This document shows, in pieces, positions 1 to 9,082 of a DNA stretch of 64,000 nucleotides. Position 1 is the first letter of the stretch; the number at the start of each line of letters is the position of its first letter. The stretch is from positions 4,271,471-4,335,470 of the forward strand of contig NZ_CP086111.1 in the NCBI RefSeq assembly GCF_016806835.2. The letters are read 5' to 3'. The position numbers and the translations under genes were made by a program. A model generated the notes under the pieces. It was not told the origin of the DNA. It worked only from the letters and a program-made list of their open reading frames with translations, and did no database searches. Origin of the DNA: Skermanella rosea (GTDB lineage: Bacteria > Pseudomonadota > Alphaproteobacteria > Azospirillales > Azospirillaceae).

Positions 1-383
1 CGCGGCGCTATCTGGCGCCCCTGTTCGCGGACAAGGACGCCGGCTCCAGGCCGGATACCCTGGTGCTGGGCTGCACCCATTTCCCGCTTCTGAGTCCCGT
101 GCTGGAGACGGTGGTCGGCCCCGGCGTGGCCCTGGTGGACAGCGCCCGCACAACCGCCGACAGGGTCGCCCTGATGCTGGAGCGCGCAGGGGTCGCCTCC
201 CGCAGCTTGCATTTCCCGGCGGAGATCCGCCTGCTGGCGACCGACGCTCCCGACCGCTTCGCCCGCGTCGCCGCGAACTTCCTGCCCTTCCCGATCACGC
301 CGGCCATGGTGGAGCTGGTCGACCTGCAGCAGGCTTCCCCAATGACCGGACCTGCCCTGCCGTCCCGGCCGCTGGAAGTTTGA
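1..383 (+). CDS. murI: Glutamate racemase, C-terminal part (truncated by window edge)
   Basis: The open frame enters from the left edge (first full codon at base 3) and ends with TGA at 381-383. The visible 126 residues carry the racemase signature LGCTHFPLL, which holds the second catalytic cysteine and histidine, followed by the helical C-terminal part with [11 protein letters not shown]. Glutamate racemase interconverts L- and D-glutamate in the cytoplasm for peptidoglycan synthesis. The last 20 or so residues, after the MVELVDLQQ segment, look like a non-conserved tail. The N-terminal half with the first catalytic cysteine is outside the window. No start can be judged. Confidence 0.9.
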   Translation, partial: RRYLAPLFADKDAGSRPDTLVLGCTHFPLLSPVLETVVGPGVALVDSARTTADRVALMLERAGVASRSLHFPAEIRLLATDAPDRFARVAANFLPFPITPAMVELVDLQQASPMTGPALPSRPLEV

Positions 384-401
384 TTTCGGGGTCCCCTCGG
401 C

Positions 402-430
402 TTGACTTCTCCGGATGGCCTGCCTATAAA
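402..430 (+). promoter_or_regulatory. Sigma-70 type promoter of rpmB
   Basis: TTGACT at 402-407 and TATAAA at 425-430 are separated by exactly 17 bases, close to the housekeeping consensus. The expected transcription start near 437 leaves a leader of about 60 bases before rpmB. The site lies just downstream of the murI stop codon, so rpmB is probably transcribed independently. Confidence 0.7.
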
Positions 431-499
431 CCCGCTTCCGCCGGGCGGAGGTGCCGTCCGGACCTGGTTTTTGTGTTCACAGAGTTAAGGACCTGTCCG

Positions 500-799
500 A
501 TGGCACGACGTTGCGCCGTGACCGGCAAGGGCGTGATGTTTGGCAACAACGTCAGCCACGCCAACAACAAGAATCGCCGCCGCTTTCATCCGAACCTGCA
601 GGAAACCTCGCTGCTGAGCGACGCTCTGGGCAGCATGGTCCGCCTGCGCCTGTCGACCAACGCGATCCGCACGATCGAGCACAAGGGCGGCCTCGACGCC
701 TTCCTGCTCGACACCAAGGACGCGACCCTGAGCCTCGAAGCGCGCCGCATCAAGCGCCGCATCGCTGCCAAGGTCGAGCAGCAGCAGACCGCCGCCTGA
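500..799 (+). CDS. rpmB: 50S ribosomal protein L28
   Basis: This 99-residue protein starts [11 protein letters not shown] and contains [15 protein letters not shown], the typical N-terminal block of alphaproteobacterial L28, followed by a basic C-terminal helix. L28 is a structural protein of the large ribosomal subunit. The ATG at 500 was chosen because the protein then begins exactly as in the family; the frame is open further upstream but that stretch overlaps the promoter. The gene is monocistronic, with its own promoter at 402-430 and a hairpin terminator at 865-901. Length is normal for the alphaproteobacterial form. Confidence 0.97.
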   Translation: MARRCAVTGKGVMFGNNVSHANNKNRRRFHPNLQETSLLSDALGSMVRLRLSTNAIRTIEHKGGLDAFLLDTKDATLSLEARRIKRRIAAKVEQQQTAA

Positions 800-864
800 C
801 CGGCCGGACGGTTCCCCGGCGAGGGAGCCGGCACCGGGATCGGCAGCATTGAGTTCGTTGGATT

Positions 865-901
865 GGAGCCGGCCGCGCAAGCGTGCCGGCTCCAGTCTTT
901 T
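865..901 (+). terminator. Rho-independent terminator after rpmB
   Basis: A perfect 9-bp stem (865-873 with 885-893, GGAGCCGGC/GCCGGCTCC) with an 11-base loop is followed by AGTCTTTT. It lies about 65 bases past the rpmB stop and before upp, separating the two transcription units. Confidence 0.7.
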
Positions 902-1035
902 CCGGCCCGTGGCGTCCGGGACTTCGCCGGCCGCGACCCAGCCCATAACCGCCCTTTCTCGCTCCGTTTCCGCGCGCTATTCTGCCGCAGTCCATTTGAC
1001 CGATTCGTTCCAACAGCTTCGGAAAAGCCCGCCCC

Positions 1036-1686
1036 ATGCAGACACATCCCGACTTTCCGAACCTGTTCATCCTGAGCCATCCGCTGATCCAGCATAAACT
1101 CAGCCATATGCGCGACCGGAACCGCTCGACCATGGGGTTCCGTGCCCTCCTGAAGGAGATCGCGCTGCTGATGGGTTATGAGATCACCCGCGACCTGCCC
1201 ATGACGACGGAGCGGATCGAGACTCCGCTGGCGCCGATGGATGCCCCGGTGCTGGCCGGCAAGAAGCTCGCCATCGTGCCGATCCTGCGCGCCGGCCTGG
1301 GCATGGCCCAGGGCCTGCACGAGTTGGTGCCGTCCGCGCGCGAGGGCCATATCGGCCTTTACCGCGACCACGAGACGAAGCAGCCGGTGGAGTATCTGGT
1401 CAAGCTGCCGGAGCCCGAGGGCCGCATCTTCGTCCTGGTCGACCCCATGCTGGCGACCGGCAACTCCGCCGCCTATGCCTGCGACGTGCTGAACCGCCAC
1501 GGCGTCGAGGACCGCAACATCCGCTTCATGGCCCTGGTCGCGGCGCCGGAAGGCGTGCGCGTGTTCCAGAAGTCGCACCCCGACGTGGCGGTCTTCACCG
1601 CGGCGCTCGACAGCCACCTGGACGAGAACGCCTATATCGTCCCTGGCCTGGGCGACGCCGGCGACCGGATGTTCGGCACCAAGTAG
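1036..1686 (+). CDS. upp: Uracil phosphoribosyltransferase
   Basis: This 216-residue protein converts uracil and PRPP to UMP in pyrimidine salvage. Diagnostic segments are the RAGLGM loop near residue 90, the PRPP-binding loop [10 protein letters not shown] near residue 135, and the uracil-binding C terminus [16 protein letters not shown]. Length and ending are as expected for bacterial Upp. The ATG at 1036 gives the usual start ([14 protein letters not shown]); a GGAAAAG stretch upstream is only a weak ribosome-binding site. No pyrimidine genes adjoin it, although an NCS2 nucleobase permease that could supply uracil lies far away at 57.4-58.8 kb. Confidence 0.96.
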   Translation: MQTHPDFPNLFILSHPLIQHKLSHMRDRNRSTMGFRALLKEIALLMGYEITRDLPMTTERIETPLAPMDAPVLAGKKLAIVPILRAGLGMAQGLHELVPSAREGHIGLYRDHETKQPVEYLVKLPEPEGRIFVLVDPMLATGNSAAYACDVLNRHGVEDRNIRFMALVAAPEGVRVFQKSHPDVAVFTAALDSHLDENAYIVPGLGDAGDRMFGTK

Positions 1687-1704
1687 CCCCGCTCCCGGCG
1701 CGGA

Positions 1705-1725
1705 CCTGCCCCGAACCGGGGCGGG
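1705..1725 (+). terminator. Possible hairpin terminator after upp
   Basis: GCCCCG and CGGGGC flank a 3-base loop, and the stem can extend to 9 pairs with one wobble. It sits 20 bases after the upp stop. There is no clear T tract, so termination is uncertain. Confidence 0.35.
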
Positions 1726-1740
1726 TGCGTCGATCTTGTC

Positions 1741-1757
1741 ATTGCGACTTATTAGCA
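1741..1757. promoter_or_regulatory. Possible Fur-type iron box upstream of the iron permease
   Basis: ATTGCGACTTATTAGCA resembles alphaproteobacterial Fur-box variants (on the other strand TGCTAATAAGTCGCAAT). It lies 56 bases before an iron-type ABC permease gene, which fits iron repression. The match is imperfect and judged by eye only. Confidence 0.3.
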
Positions 1758-1812
1758 GCATATGGAACGATAGCGGTTTCCCGGTGAACCCCGTTCCAGC
1801 GAAGTCGAATCC

Positions 1813-3498
1813 TTGACCCTCAACGCCCTGAGCACCGCCGCCGACCGAGTCCGCCATCGCCTGCTGCCGAGCGGCTGGACGGCCGCCACCCTGCTGATCG
1901 CCTGCCTTGTGGCCCTTCCGGTGGTGGTGGTGGTGAGTCGTATCTTCATCCCGACCGACGGCGTATGGTCCCACCTCGCCTCAACGGTGCTGCCCTATTA
2001 CCTGGGCAACACGGTGAAGCTGGTCCTGGGCGTCGGGGCCGGCACGCTGGTGATCGGCGTCGGAACGGCCTGGCTGGTAACCATGTGCCGGTTTCCCGGC
2101 AGCCGCGTGCTGGAATGGGCGCTCCTGCTGCCCATGGCGGTTCCGGCCTATGTCATGGCCTATGTCTATACCGACCTGCTGCAGTTCGTAGGACCGGTGC
2201 AGACGACGCTGCGCGAGCTGACCGGCTGGACCCGCCACGACTACTGGTTCCCCAACATCCGATCGCTGGGTGGCGCCGTCGCGATGCTGACGCTGGTGCT
2301 GTACCCCTACGTCTATCTGCTGTCGCGCGCCGCCTTCCTGGAACAGTCGGTCTGCGTGCTGGAGGTCAGCCGGACCCTGGGGCGAGGCCCCTACCGCAGC
2401 TTCTTCGGCGTGGCGCTGCCCCTGGCGCGGCCGGCCATCGTCGCGGGGCTGGCGCTGGTCCTGATGGAAGTGCTGGCCGACTTCGGCACGGTACAGTACT
2501 TCGCCGTGGACACCTTCACCACCGGCATCTACCGGACCTGGTTCGCCATGGGCCAGCCGGTCGCGGCGGCGCAGCTCGCCTCCGTGCTGATGCTGTTCGT
2601 GCTGGTGCTGATGCTGATGGAGCGCTGGTCGCGGGGGGCCGCCAAGTTCCACCACACCACCAGCCGGTACCGCCGCCTGCCCAGCTATCGCCTGCGCGGC
2701 CTGCGTGGCGCCGCGGCGCTGGCGGCCTGCACGCTGCCGCTGCTGCTGGGCTTCTTCGTGCCCGCGGCGGCGCTGCTGGACTTCACCTTCGAGGAAGGCG
2801 ACGCGCTGCTGGGGCGGATGTTCTGGACCCTGGCGACCAACAGCATCGTGCTGGCGGCGCTGACCTCCGTCCTGGCGGTCACCCTGGCCGTCGTCCTCGC
2901 CTACGGGCTGCGGCTCCGCCCCTCCCCCGTCCTGAAAGGCGCCGTGCGGGTCGCCTCGATGGGCTACGCGGTGCCGGGCTCGGTGATCGCCATCGGCGTG
3001 CTGATCCCGTTCGCCCGGCTGGACAACGCGCTCGACGCCTTCATGGTGGAGCATTTCGGCATCTCCACCGGCCTGCTGCTGAGCGGCACGATCGCGGCGC
3101 TGGTGTTCGCCTATCTGGTCCGCTTCCTGGCCGTGTCGTTCAACACGATCGAGGCCAGCCTGGGCAAGATCCGGCCCAACATGGACCAGGCCTCCCGCGT
3201 GCTGGGCCAGACCCCGTCGCGCACGCTGGTCAAGGTCCACGCGCCGCTGATGCTGGGCAGCCTGCTGACGGCGGGCCTGCTGGTGTTCGTCGACGTGATG
3301 AAGGAGCTGCCCGCGACCCTGATCGTCCGCCCCTTCAACTTCGACACGCTGGCGGTGCGCACATACCAGTTGGCCGCCGACGAGCGCCTGGCCGAAGCGT
3401 CGGCCCCGGCGCTGGCGATCGTCGCCGTCGGCATCCTGCCGGTGATCCTGCTGAGCATCGCCATCACCCGCTCGCGGCCCGGCCACGCGGAGGATTGA
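1813..3498 (+). CDS. Ferric iron ABC transporter permease (FbpB/AfuB type, duplicated)
   Basis: This 561-residue, very hydrophobic protein has about twelve membrane segments in two tandem binding-protein-dependent permease units. Each unit carries an EAA-type loop (for example the EVSRTLGRGPYRSFFGVALP region near residue 190, and QASRVLGQTPSRTLVKVHAP near residue 465). Fused double permeases of this kind serve Fe(III) importers and move iron across the inner membrane with a periplasmic binding protein and an ATPase. Neither partner is next to it, so it must work with subunits encoded elsewhere. The start is TTG at 1813, which gives a normal N terminus; no better start or ribosome-binding site is evident. 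Thiamine or putrescine transport is a less likely alternative. Confidence 0.85.
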   Translation: MTLNALSTAADRVRHRLLPSGWTAATLLIACLVALPVVVVVSRIFIPTDGVWSHLASTVLPYYLGNTVKLVLGVGAGTLVIGVGTAWLVTMCRFPGSRVLEWALLLPMAVPAYVMAYVYTDLLQFVGPVQTTLRELTGWTRHDYWFPNIRSLGGAVAMLTLVLYPYVYLLSRAAFLEQSVCVLEVSRTLGRGPYRSFFGVALPLARPAIVAGLALVLMEVLADFGTVQYFAVDTFTTGIYRTWFAMGQPVAAAQLASVLMLFVLVLMLMERWSRGAAKFHHTTSRYRRLPSYRLRGLRGAAALAACTLPLLLGFFVPAAALLDFTFEEGDALLGRMFWTLATNSIVLAALTSVLAVTLAVVLAYGLRLRPSPVLKGAVRVASMGYAVPGSVIAIGVLIPFARLDNALDAFMVEHFGISTGLLLSGTIAALVFAYLVRFLAVSFNTIEASLGKIRPNMDQASRVLGQTPSRTLVKVHAPLMLGSLLTAGLLVFVDVMKELPATLIVRPFNFDTLAVRTYQLAADERLAEASAPALAIVAVGILPVILLSIAITRSRPGHAED

Positions 3499-3517
3499 GG
3501 CGGATCGGAACGCCCCT

Positions 3518-4432
3518 TCAATAAATCCCCGGCACCCACCGCTGATCCGACTTCGCCGGGCGCTTGTATCCCGTGTCCTCCTGCCGCGGCGGCAGTTCCA
3601 GCGCTTCGGGCAGCAGGTCCTTGTAGGGGATCTGGCGGAGCAGGTGGGCGATGCAGTTCAGGCGGGCGCGCTTCTTGTTGTCGGCGTCGACGATGTACCA
3701 GGGCGTGCGCTTCAGGTCGGTGTGCTTCAGCATGACGTCCTTGGCCTGGGAGTACTCGACCCAGTGCTTGCGCGACTCCAGGTCCATCGGGCTCAGCTTC
3801 CAGCGCTTGATCGGGTTGGTGGTGCGCTCGATGAAGCGGCGCTCCTGCTCCTCGTCGCTGACCGAGAACCAGTACTTGATCAGGATGATGCCGGACTCCA
3901 CCAGCATCTCCTCGAACAGCGGGCAGGAGCGCAGGAACTCCTTGTATTCGTCGTCGGTGCAGAAGCCCATCACCTTCTCGACGCCGGCGCGGTTGTACCA
4001 GCTGCGGTCGAACAGGACGATCTCTCCCTTGGCGGGCAGCTGGGCGGCGTAGCGCTGGAAGTACCATTGCCCCCGCTCCTTCTCGGTCGGGGTGCCCAGC
4101 GCCACGATTCGGCAGACGCGCGGGTTCAGACTCTCGGCGATGCGCTTGATCACGCCGCCCTTGCCGGCCGCGTCGCGTCCCTCGAAGATGATGCAGACCT
4201 TCAGCCCCTCGACCCGCACCCATTCCTGGAGCTTGATCAGCTCGAACTGCAGCTTCGCCAGCTCGTCGACGTACTTGTACTTCTTCACCGGTTTGCCCGG
4301 CACGTGACCGGTCGCCATGTCGTGCCAGTGGGCCTCGACCGCGGCGACCTCCCGGGCGTCGCGCAGCACCTCCCCCGCCAGTTCCAGGACCGCCTTCTTC
4401 TTTTTCTTCCCGCCCGTCTTCACGTCGCCCAT
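3518..4432 (-). CDS. ppk2: Polyphosphate kinase 2 (PPK2 family)
   Basis: PPK2 transfers phosphate between polyphosphate and nucleoside diphosphates. The Walker A motif FEGRDAAGKGG, the lid and Walker B segment LFDRSWYNRAGVE, and the single-domain length identify a one-domain class I type enzyme. The frame is open to a GTG at 4510 (330 residues), but the ATG at 4432 (304 residues, starting MGDVKTGGKKKKK) is preceded by GGGTGGAT and matches the family length, so I chose it. The lysine-rich N terminus is typical. It ends just past the converging iron permease gene and has no operon partner. Confidence 0.92.
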   Translation of the reverse strand: MGDVKTGGKKKKKAVLELAGEVLRDAREVAAVEAHWHDMATGHVPGKPVKKYKYVDELAKLQFELIKLQEWVRVEGLKVCIIFEGRDAAGKGGVIKRIAESLNPRVCRIVALGTPTEKERGQWYFQRYAAQLPAKGEIVLFDRSWYNRAGVEKVMGFCTDDEYKEFLRSCPLFEEMLVESGIILIKYWFSVSDEEQERRFIERTTNPIKRWKLSPMDLESRKHWVEYSQAKDVMLKHTDLKRTPWYIVDADNKKRARLNCIAHLLRQIPYKDLLPEALELPPRQEDTGYKRPAKSDQRWVPGIY

Positions 4433-4621
4433 GGCCGCATCCACCCGGTGGCTGGTTCCAATCATGTCAACAGTATTACAACCGAATCGACTGACGGGAG
4501 GATGGGACACATTACCGCTGCCGCGGAACAGCGGGCGGCATGGCGCTAAAAGGTATCTTTACCGTTACCGGGATATACCCCGCTCATCGGTTATGGGGTG
4601 CCTGGGAACTTCGCTGTGATC

Positions 4622-4969
4622 ATGAACGTGCTGGAAGTCGCGGTTTTCGCGATGGTCGCCCTGGGTCCACACCAGCAGCCCTTCACCTGCGAAGTCTCGA
4701 TCGGCGGCGTCCGGTGCTCGCACGGGATCGCCGCCTTCCGCGACGGCGCCAACGACATCATCATGTCCGACGGCGTCAAGGTGGCGAAGTCGCCCAAGGG
4801 CGAGCTTCTGTTCTCCAACGGGATCCAGGCCCACATGGACTCGCTCGGCTGGGTCCAGTTCTCCAACGGAACCGCGGTGCGGCGCGAAGGGACGGAGAAG
4901 TTCCGCTTCAGCACCGGCATGGTCTGCCGCTACACGGCGGTGGGCCGGGTCAGCTGCGCCCGGGAATGA
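4622..4969 (+). CDS. Hypothetical small protein
   Basis: The frame codes for about 115 residues from ATG 4622; a GTG at 4598 would add eight. It begins with a short hydrophobic stretch (MNVLEVAVFAMVALG) that may be a weak signal or anchor. A polar region with three cysteines and repeated short phrases follows (FSNGIQAHMDSLG, FSNGTAVRREG, FSTGMVCRY). The near-repeats of F-S-N/T-G every 20 or so residues suggest a small beta-strand repeat fold. I do not recognise a family. Its last 20 bases overlap the 3' end of selO on the other strand. Confidence 0.6.
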   Translation: MNVLEVAVFAMVALGPHQQPFTCEVSIGGVRCSHGIAAFRDGANDIIMSDGVKVAKSPKGELLFSNGIQAHMDSLGWVQFSNGTAVRREGTEKFRFSTGMVCRYTAVGRVSCARE

Positions 4970-6389
4970 GGGTGCCGAAGGCATCCGCCGCGGTCGCGAT
5001 CTCCCGCAGCTTGGCGTGCCATGCGGACCAGTCGTCCGCCTCGGCGATCGGCGCCCATAGGGCTTCGATCTCCTCGATCAGAAGCGTGCAGGGCTCGCCC
5101 CTGAAGTAGGGATGCGACAGGTTGGCGGCCGGCGTCGGCCGCCGTTCCACCAGGCCGGCGCGGACCGGGGCGAAATCGTCCCCGGCATAGAGTTCGGCGA
5201 CCGGGCTTTCCCCGGCGCGCCGCTCGCTCTCCGGGCCGCCGCGCCAGTCGAAGAAGAAGCGTTCGAACGGCACCCGGCTCGACGCCATGAAGCCGTACAG
5301 CGCACTGACGAAATCAAGGTCCGCGGCAGGCTCGCCGTGCTCCAGCGCCAGCCGGTCCAGGGTCGCCCGGGCCAGCGCCCCGGCGAACAGGGCGTCGAAT
5401 CCGTTGACCGCGAGTTCCAGCTTGGCCGGCGACGTGAAGGGAAGCAGGCATTCGGCCAGCCGGCACAGGTTCCAGCGCAGCGCGTTGGGCTGGCGGCCGA
5501 AGGCGTACAGCCCGGCCTGATCGAAATAGGCCGCGACGAATTTGGGATCGTACACCGGCAGGAAACGGTAGGGACCATAGTCGAAGCTCTCGCCCGTCAT
5601 GGTCACGTTGTCGGTGTTGATGACACCGTGGACGAAACCGGCGGCGGTCCATTCCGCGCCCATGCGGGCGACGTTCGCGCAGGCGCGCTCGAAGAAGGCC
5701 AGGGTCCGCGCGCCCTCGTCCTCGCTCCAGGCGTCCGGCATGTAATGACGGATGCCATGGTCCACCAGCCGCCGCAGGCTGGTCTGGTCGCCCAGATAGG
5801 CCAGGCGCTGGAAGGTGCCGATCCGGAGGTGGGAATGGCTGAGCCGGACTAGCACGGACGAGCGGGTCGGTGACGGCTCGTCGCCCCGGAACAGGTTCTC
5901 GCCGGTCTCGATCAGGCTGAAGCTTTTGGAGGTGTTGACGCCGCGGGCCTCCAGCAGCTCGGTCGCCAGGACCTCCCGGATGCCGCCCTTCAGCGTCAGG
6001 CGGCCGTCCGCCCCGCGCGACCACGGCGTCTCGCCGCTGCCCTTGGTGCCGAGGTCGAGCAGGCGTCCGTCCACCGGGTCGCGGAGCTGGGCGAACAGGA
6101 AGCCCCGGCCGTCGCCGAGCTGCGGATTGTAGTTGCGGAACTGATGGCCGTGGTAGCGCAGCGCCAGCGGCCGTTCCAGGCTGCCGGGCAGCGGTTCGAA
6201 GCGGCCGAAATGCGCGATCCACTCGGTCTCGGTCAGATTTCCCAGTCCGACCCGGTCGGCCCAGCGGTCGTTGCGCCAGCGCAGGACATGCTTGGGGAAA
6301 TCCGCGGGCTCCACCGCGTCGAAGAAGGCGTCCCCCAACTCCTCGTGGTGACGGGCGGGAAGAAATCCGGCTGGGTCCGGTTCGGCCAT
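4950..6389 (-). CDS. selO: SelO/YdiU family protein adenylyltransferase
   Basis: SelO is a pseudokinase-fold enzyme that attaches AMP to protein hydroxyl groups; in bacteria it is linked to redox stress. The 479-residue product has the family blocks LDLGTKGSGETPWSRGADG (nucleotide-binding loop region), the HGVINTDNVT segment with the metal-binding Asn/Asp, and the FDYGPYRFLPVYDP block. The open frame extends to 6587, but the ATG at 6389 (MAEPDPAGF) begins where family members begin; the extra upstream stretch is AT-richer and not conserved-looking. It is divergent from the unknown pair starting at 6603, and its 3' end overlaps the gene at 4622 by 20 bases. Confidence 0.92.
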   Translation of the reverse strand: MAEPDPAGFLPARHHEELGDAFFDAVEPADFPKHVLRWRNDRWADRVGLGNLTETEWIAHFGRFEPLPGSLERPLALRYHGHQFRNYNPQLGDGRGFLFAQLRDPVDGRLLDLGTKGSGETPWSRGADGRLTLKGGIREVLATELLEARGVNTSKSFSLIETGENLFRGDEPSPTRSSVLVRLSHSHLRIGTFQRLAYLGDQTSLRRLVDHGIRHYMPDAWSEDEGARTLAFFERACANVARMGAEWTAAGFVHGVINTDNVTMTGESFDYGPYRFLPVYDPKFVAAYFDQAGLYAFGRQPNALRWNLCRLAECLLPFTSPAKLELAVNGFDALFAGALARATLDRLALEHGEPAADLDFVSALYGFMASSRVPFERFFFDWRGGPESERRAGESPVAELYAGDDFAPVRAGLVERRPTPAANLSHPYFRGEPCTLLIEEIEALWAPIAEADDWSAWHAKLREIATAADAFGTLIPGRS

Positions 6390-6602
6390 GGGTGATCCCC
6401 GATCAGAATGGTTTCGCCAAGGTGCCGCAACGATACGGCACCGGCACCTGTACCAAGGCCAACATGCGCCACGGATAACCATCACGATACGCCGGTTCCG
6501 CGGACAAGTAATAAAATCCAATCCATTCCAGTGATATATTGCATTAACGCCGATGTGATATTCGGAAAGGCGTCGAGCGTCGCCCACCTGGAGAGCTTCT
6601 GA

Positions 6603-7733
6603 ATGAGTTCGGCCGATCTAATCGGACAGATCATGGAAAAACCGGCGGAGTTCGCTCCGTCCACCTTCGCCCAGCGGGGGGTGGCGGTCGACTTCACCAC
6701 GCCGTTGCTCGTCCAGGCGCGCATCAGGCAGGCGAACGGCGACGCCGTGGAACTTATCCTGCCGAATCTCGCCGGGGGCCGGGGCTCTTATATATTGGCT
6801 TGGCGCTCCCTGGTGCAGTTCGCCACGATCACCATGCACGACCACGCGCTCTACGAGTCCGTGCTGCGCGTCGAGCGGATCGATCCCGCCACCGTGCGCA
6901 CCGCGACGCTCGGAGTCGCGGCGGAAGGGCTGGCCGGCCGTGACGCCATGCGCCGCGCCCAGGCCCTTCTCGGCCAGGAGAAGGAGGAGGCGCTGCTGAC
7001 CAACTTCCTGCTGGTCGTCGACCTGCTCAAGCTGGCCGGCATCTCGGCCCAGGAACTCATGACGGGCCGTCCCGGCGAGGATACCGAAGCCCGCATGAAG
7101 CGGGCGATCTTCCAGGTCTCGGGGGCGCTCAACATCTCGCCGGAGATCCTCTACCAGCGGATCGAGAGCCTGACCCGGTCGACCTTCTCGGTCGGGCTGC
7201 CCTGGGCGCCGGCGCCCGGCCGGCTTCGGCGCCTGCTGCTCGACCTGGACTCGTTCCAGGAGACCGTGTCCCAATGGCAGAGCCGGGACATCTCCGGCGC
7301 CGCCGAGGTGGGCCGGTTCGCCGTCCAGGTCGCGATCCACACCACCACGATGGCGCGACTCGCCCTGGTGGAAACGGACGCGATGCTCCGCAACGTGCTG
7401 AGCATCATGCGCAACTGGGACCGCGATTCCAAGATAGTCAGCGGCCAGATGTCGCGCCTCGCGTGGCTGCTGGACGGGTGGTCCTACATCGTATCATTGT
7501 GGAGTTCGGTCGCGAACGAGCCGCACGAGCGGCAGCGCGACGTTATCCTGGACCTCGCGAGGCTCATCCCGGTGATGCCCAAGGAGGTTTCGGAATGGAG
7601 CGAAAGCGGGCTCGAGCAGGAAGCCCGGACGATCCAGCGCAAGTGGGTGCGGCTGAACCAGGATTGGCGCACCGGCAGGAACCTCCGTGACCAGGTCGTC
7701 CGGAACGAGTTGCTGAAGGGAGCCATGCGATGA
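6603..7733 (+). CDS. Conserved hypothetical protein, first of a coupled pair
   Basis: This 376-residue, soluble, mostly helical protein has no signal peptide or transmembrane segment and no family I can name. The N-terminal 100 residues look like a mixed alpha/beta domain (VDFTTPLLVQARIRQ, VELILPNLAGG). The rest is helical with conserved-looking tryptophans near the end. The stop codon overlaps the start of the next gene (ATGA at 7730-7733), so the two are translationally coupled and probably form a complex. The promoter region 6480-6602 is AT-rich, with several TATA-like stretches, and is shared divergently with selO. Confidence 0.75.
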   Translation: MSSADLIGQIMEKPAEFAPSTFAQRGVAVDFTTPLLVQARIRQANGDAVELILPNLAGGRGSYILAWRSLVQFATITMHDHALYESVLRVERIDPATVRTATLGVAAEGLAGRDAMRRAQALLGQEKEEALLTNFLLVVDLLKLAGISAQELMTGRPGEDTEARMKRAIFQVSGALNISPEILYQRIESLTRSTFSVGLPWAPAPGRLRRLLLDLDSFQETVSQWQSRDISGAAEVGRFAVQVAIHTTTMARLALVETDAMLRNVLSIMRNWDRDSKIVSGQMSRLAWLLDGWSYIVSLWSSVANEPHERQRDVILDLARLIPVMPKEVSEWSESGLEQEARTIQRKWVRLNQDWRTGRNLRDQVVRNELLKGAMR

Positions 7734-9064
7734 CGCTGAACTGGGCCGAACTGCAGCAACTGAGCGTCGCGATCGCCCAGGCGTCGGACGAGAAGCTGGT
7801 CCAGATCGTCAGGATGGTGGACACGCTGCCGGAACGGACGCAGCTGGACGACGCGATCGCCAAGGTCCGCCACCGGCTCTTCTGGCTGAAGCCCCCGCGC
7901 CCGCTGTCCATGGCCCGGATCCTGTTCTCCCCGGTGGAGGACCTGCTGGACACGCCGCTCCGCTACCGGCGCGGCACCCGGCGGTTCAACCGCGCCATCA
8001 TCCGCCCGGTGGTCGACCTGGTCGAAGGCGGCCTGGGCGCCCAGAAGGCCGCCGCGATCAGGGCCGAGCTGACGGGCAAGACGACCCTGGACACGACCTT
8101 CATGCTGGCCCTGGGGGAGCGCCTGTGGCCGGTGGCGGCCGGGATCCTGGCGGATTTCGTCAAGCGGGCCCAGCTCGACGGGCGCCTCCGGATCGAACGG
8201 ATCGGGCGCGACGACGACGTGCTGGTGCAGATCGCCGAGATGAGCGGCTTCCTGCAGCTCGGCGCGCAGATCGAGCGCATGAAGGCCGATCTGCCGCCCA
8301 AGCCGTTCGACGACCTCCAGGCACACCATGTCCAGCTGATCGAGGAAGCCTTCGTCACCCTGCCGACCCCCGAGGACGTCTCGCTGCTGACCCGCATCCT
8401 GCTGTCCCTGTCGGGAGAGCCGGCGAAGATCCTGGAGCTTCTGGAGCGGGTGAAGCTCCAGGCGACCCAGCGGCAGCGCGACATGCTGGTCGGCGACCTG
8501 ACCCAGTCGGTGATCGACCGGCTGGGCGACGATGCGGAACGGCTGATCGACATCCCGGAGACCGACATCCAGGTGGCGGCCAAGGTCGCCAGCCGGCTGG
8601 TCAGCAGTCTGGACAGCCTGGGCCGCAAGCGCCAGTGGGGAACGGCCAACATCGACAACCGCACGCTCGACCGGACGCGCCGGGCGATCGGAGACTTCGT
8701 GATGGACAACCTGGACCGCACCGCCGGAAAAGCGGCGGCCTCCCGCGCGGCGGTCGCGACCAATCCCGGCACCTCCAGCGACGCCGAGGTGGCGGAGGCC
8801 GAGGACCGCGCCTCGGCGCTCCGCCAGTTCAGGGACCTGTCGCGCTCGCTCAAGATCGAGCACCAGACCAAGGCCAAGTTCGACTCCATCACCAGATCGA
8901 TGGAGGCGGAGGCGATCGAGCAGATCCGGTCCGCGGTCAGGTGCGGACTGCCCCGCGCCGATATCAACCAGATCATCGTGGATCGGCTGCGGCTGTGCGA
9001 CATCGTCGAAGGCTACGATCGAGTGAAGGAGCTGAAGGCCAAGCTGCTCGCCGCCGCGGGGTGA
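7730..9064 (+). CDS. Conserved hypothetical protein, second of a coupled pair
   Basis: This 444-residue helical protein is rich in Asp/Arg and overlaps the preceding stop by four bases. No catalytic motif, nucleotide-binding loop or membrane segment is visible. Repeated helical stretches of similar length (for example around residues 130-260) suggest an alpha-solenoid or scaffold. A small basic Pro/Arg patch occurs near residue 60 (FWLKPPRPLSMARI). I do not recognise the family. The strict coupling with the gene before it is the best functional clue. It is followed after 18 bases by the converging glycosylase gene. Confidence 0.75.
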   Translation: MTLNWAELQQLSVAIAQASDEKLVQIVRMVDTLPERTQLDDAIAKVRHRLFWLKPPRPLSMARILFSPVEDLLDTPLRYRRGTRRFNRAIIRPVVDLVEGGLGAQKAAAIRAELTGKTTLDTTFMLALGERLWPVAAGILADFVKRAQLDGRLRIERIGRDDDVLVQIAEMSGFLQLGAQIERMKADLPPKPFDDLQAHHVQLIEEAFVTLPTPEDVSLLTRILLSLSGEPAKILELLERVKLQATQRQRDMLVGDLTQSVIDRLGDDAERLIDIPETDIQVAAKVASRLVSSLDSLGRKRQWGTANIDNRTLDRTRRAIGDFVMDNLDRTAGKAAASRAAVATNPGTSSDAEVAEAEDRASALRQFRDLSRSLKIEHQTKAKFDSITRSMEAEAIEQIRSAVRCGLPRADINQIIVDRLRLCDIVEGYDRVKELKAKLLAAAG

Positions 9065-9082
9065 GCCGGCCCCGATGCCCCG

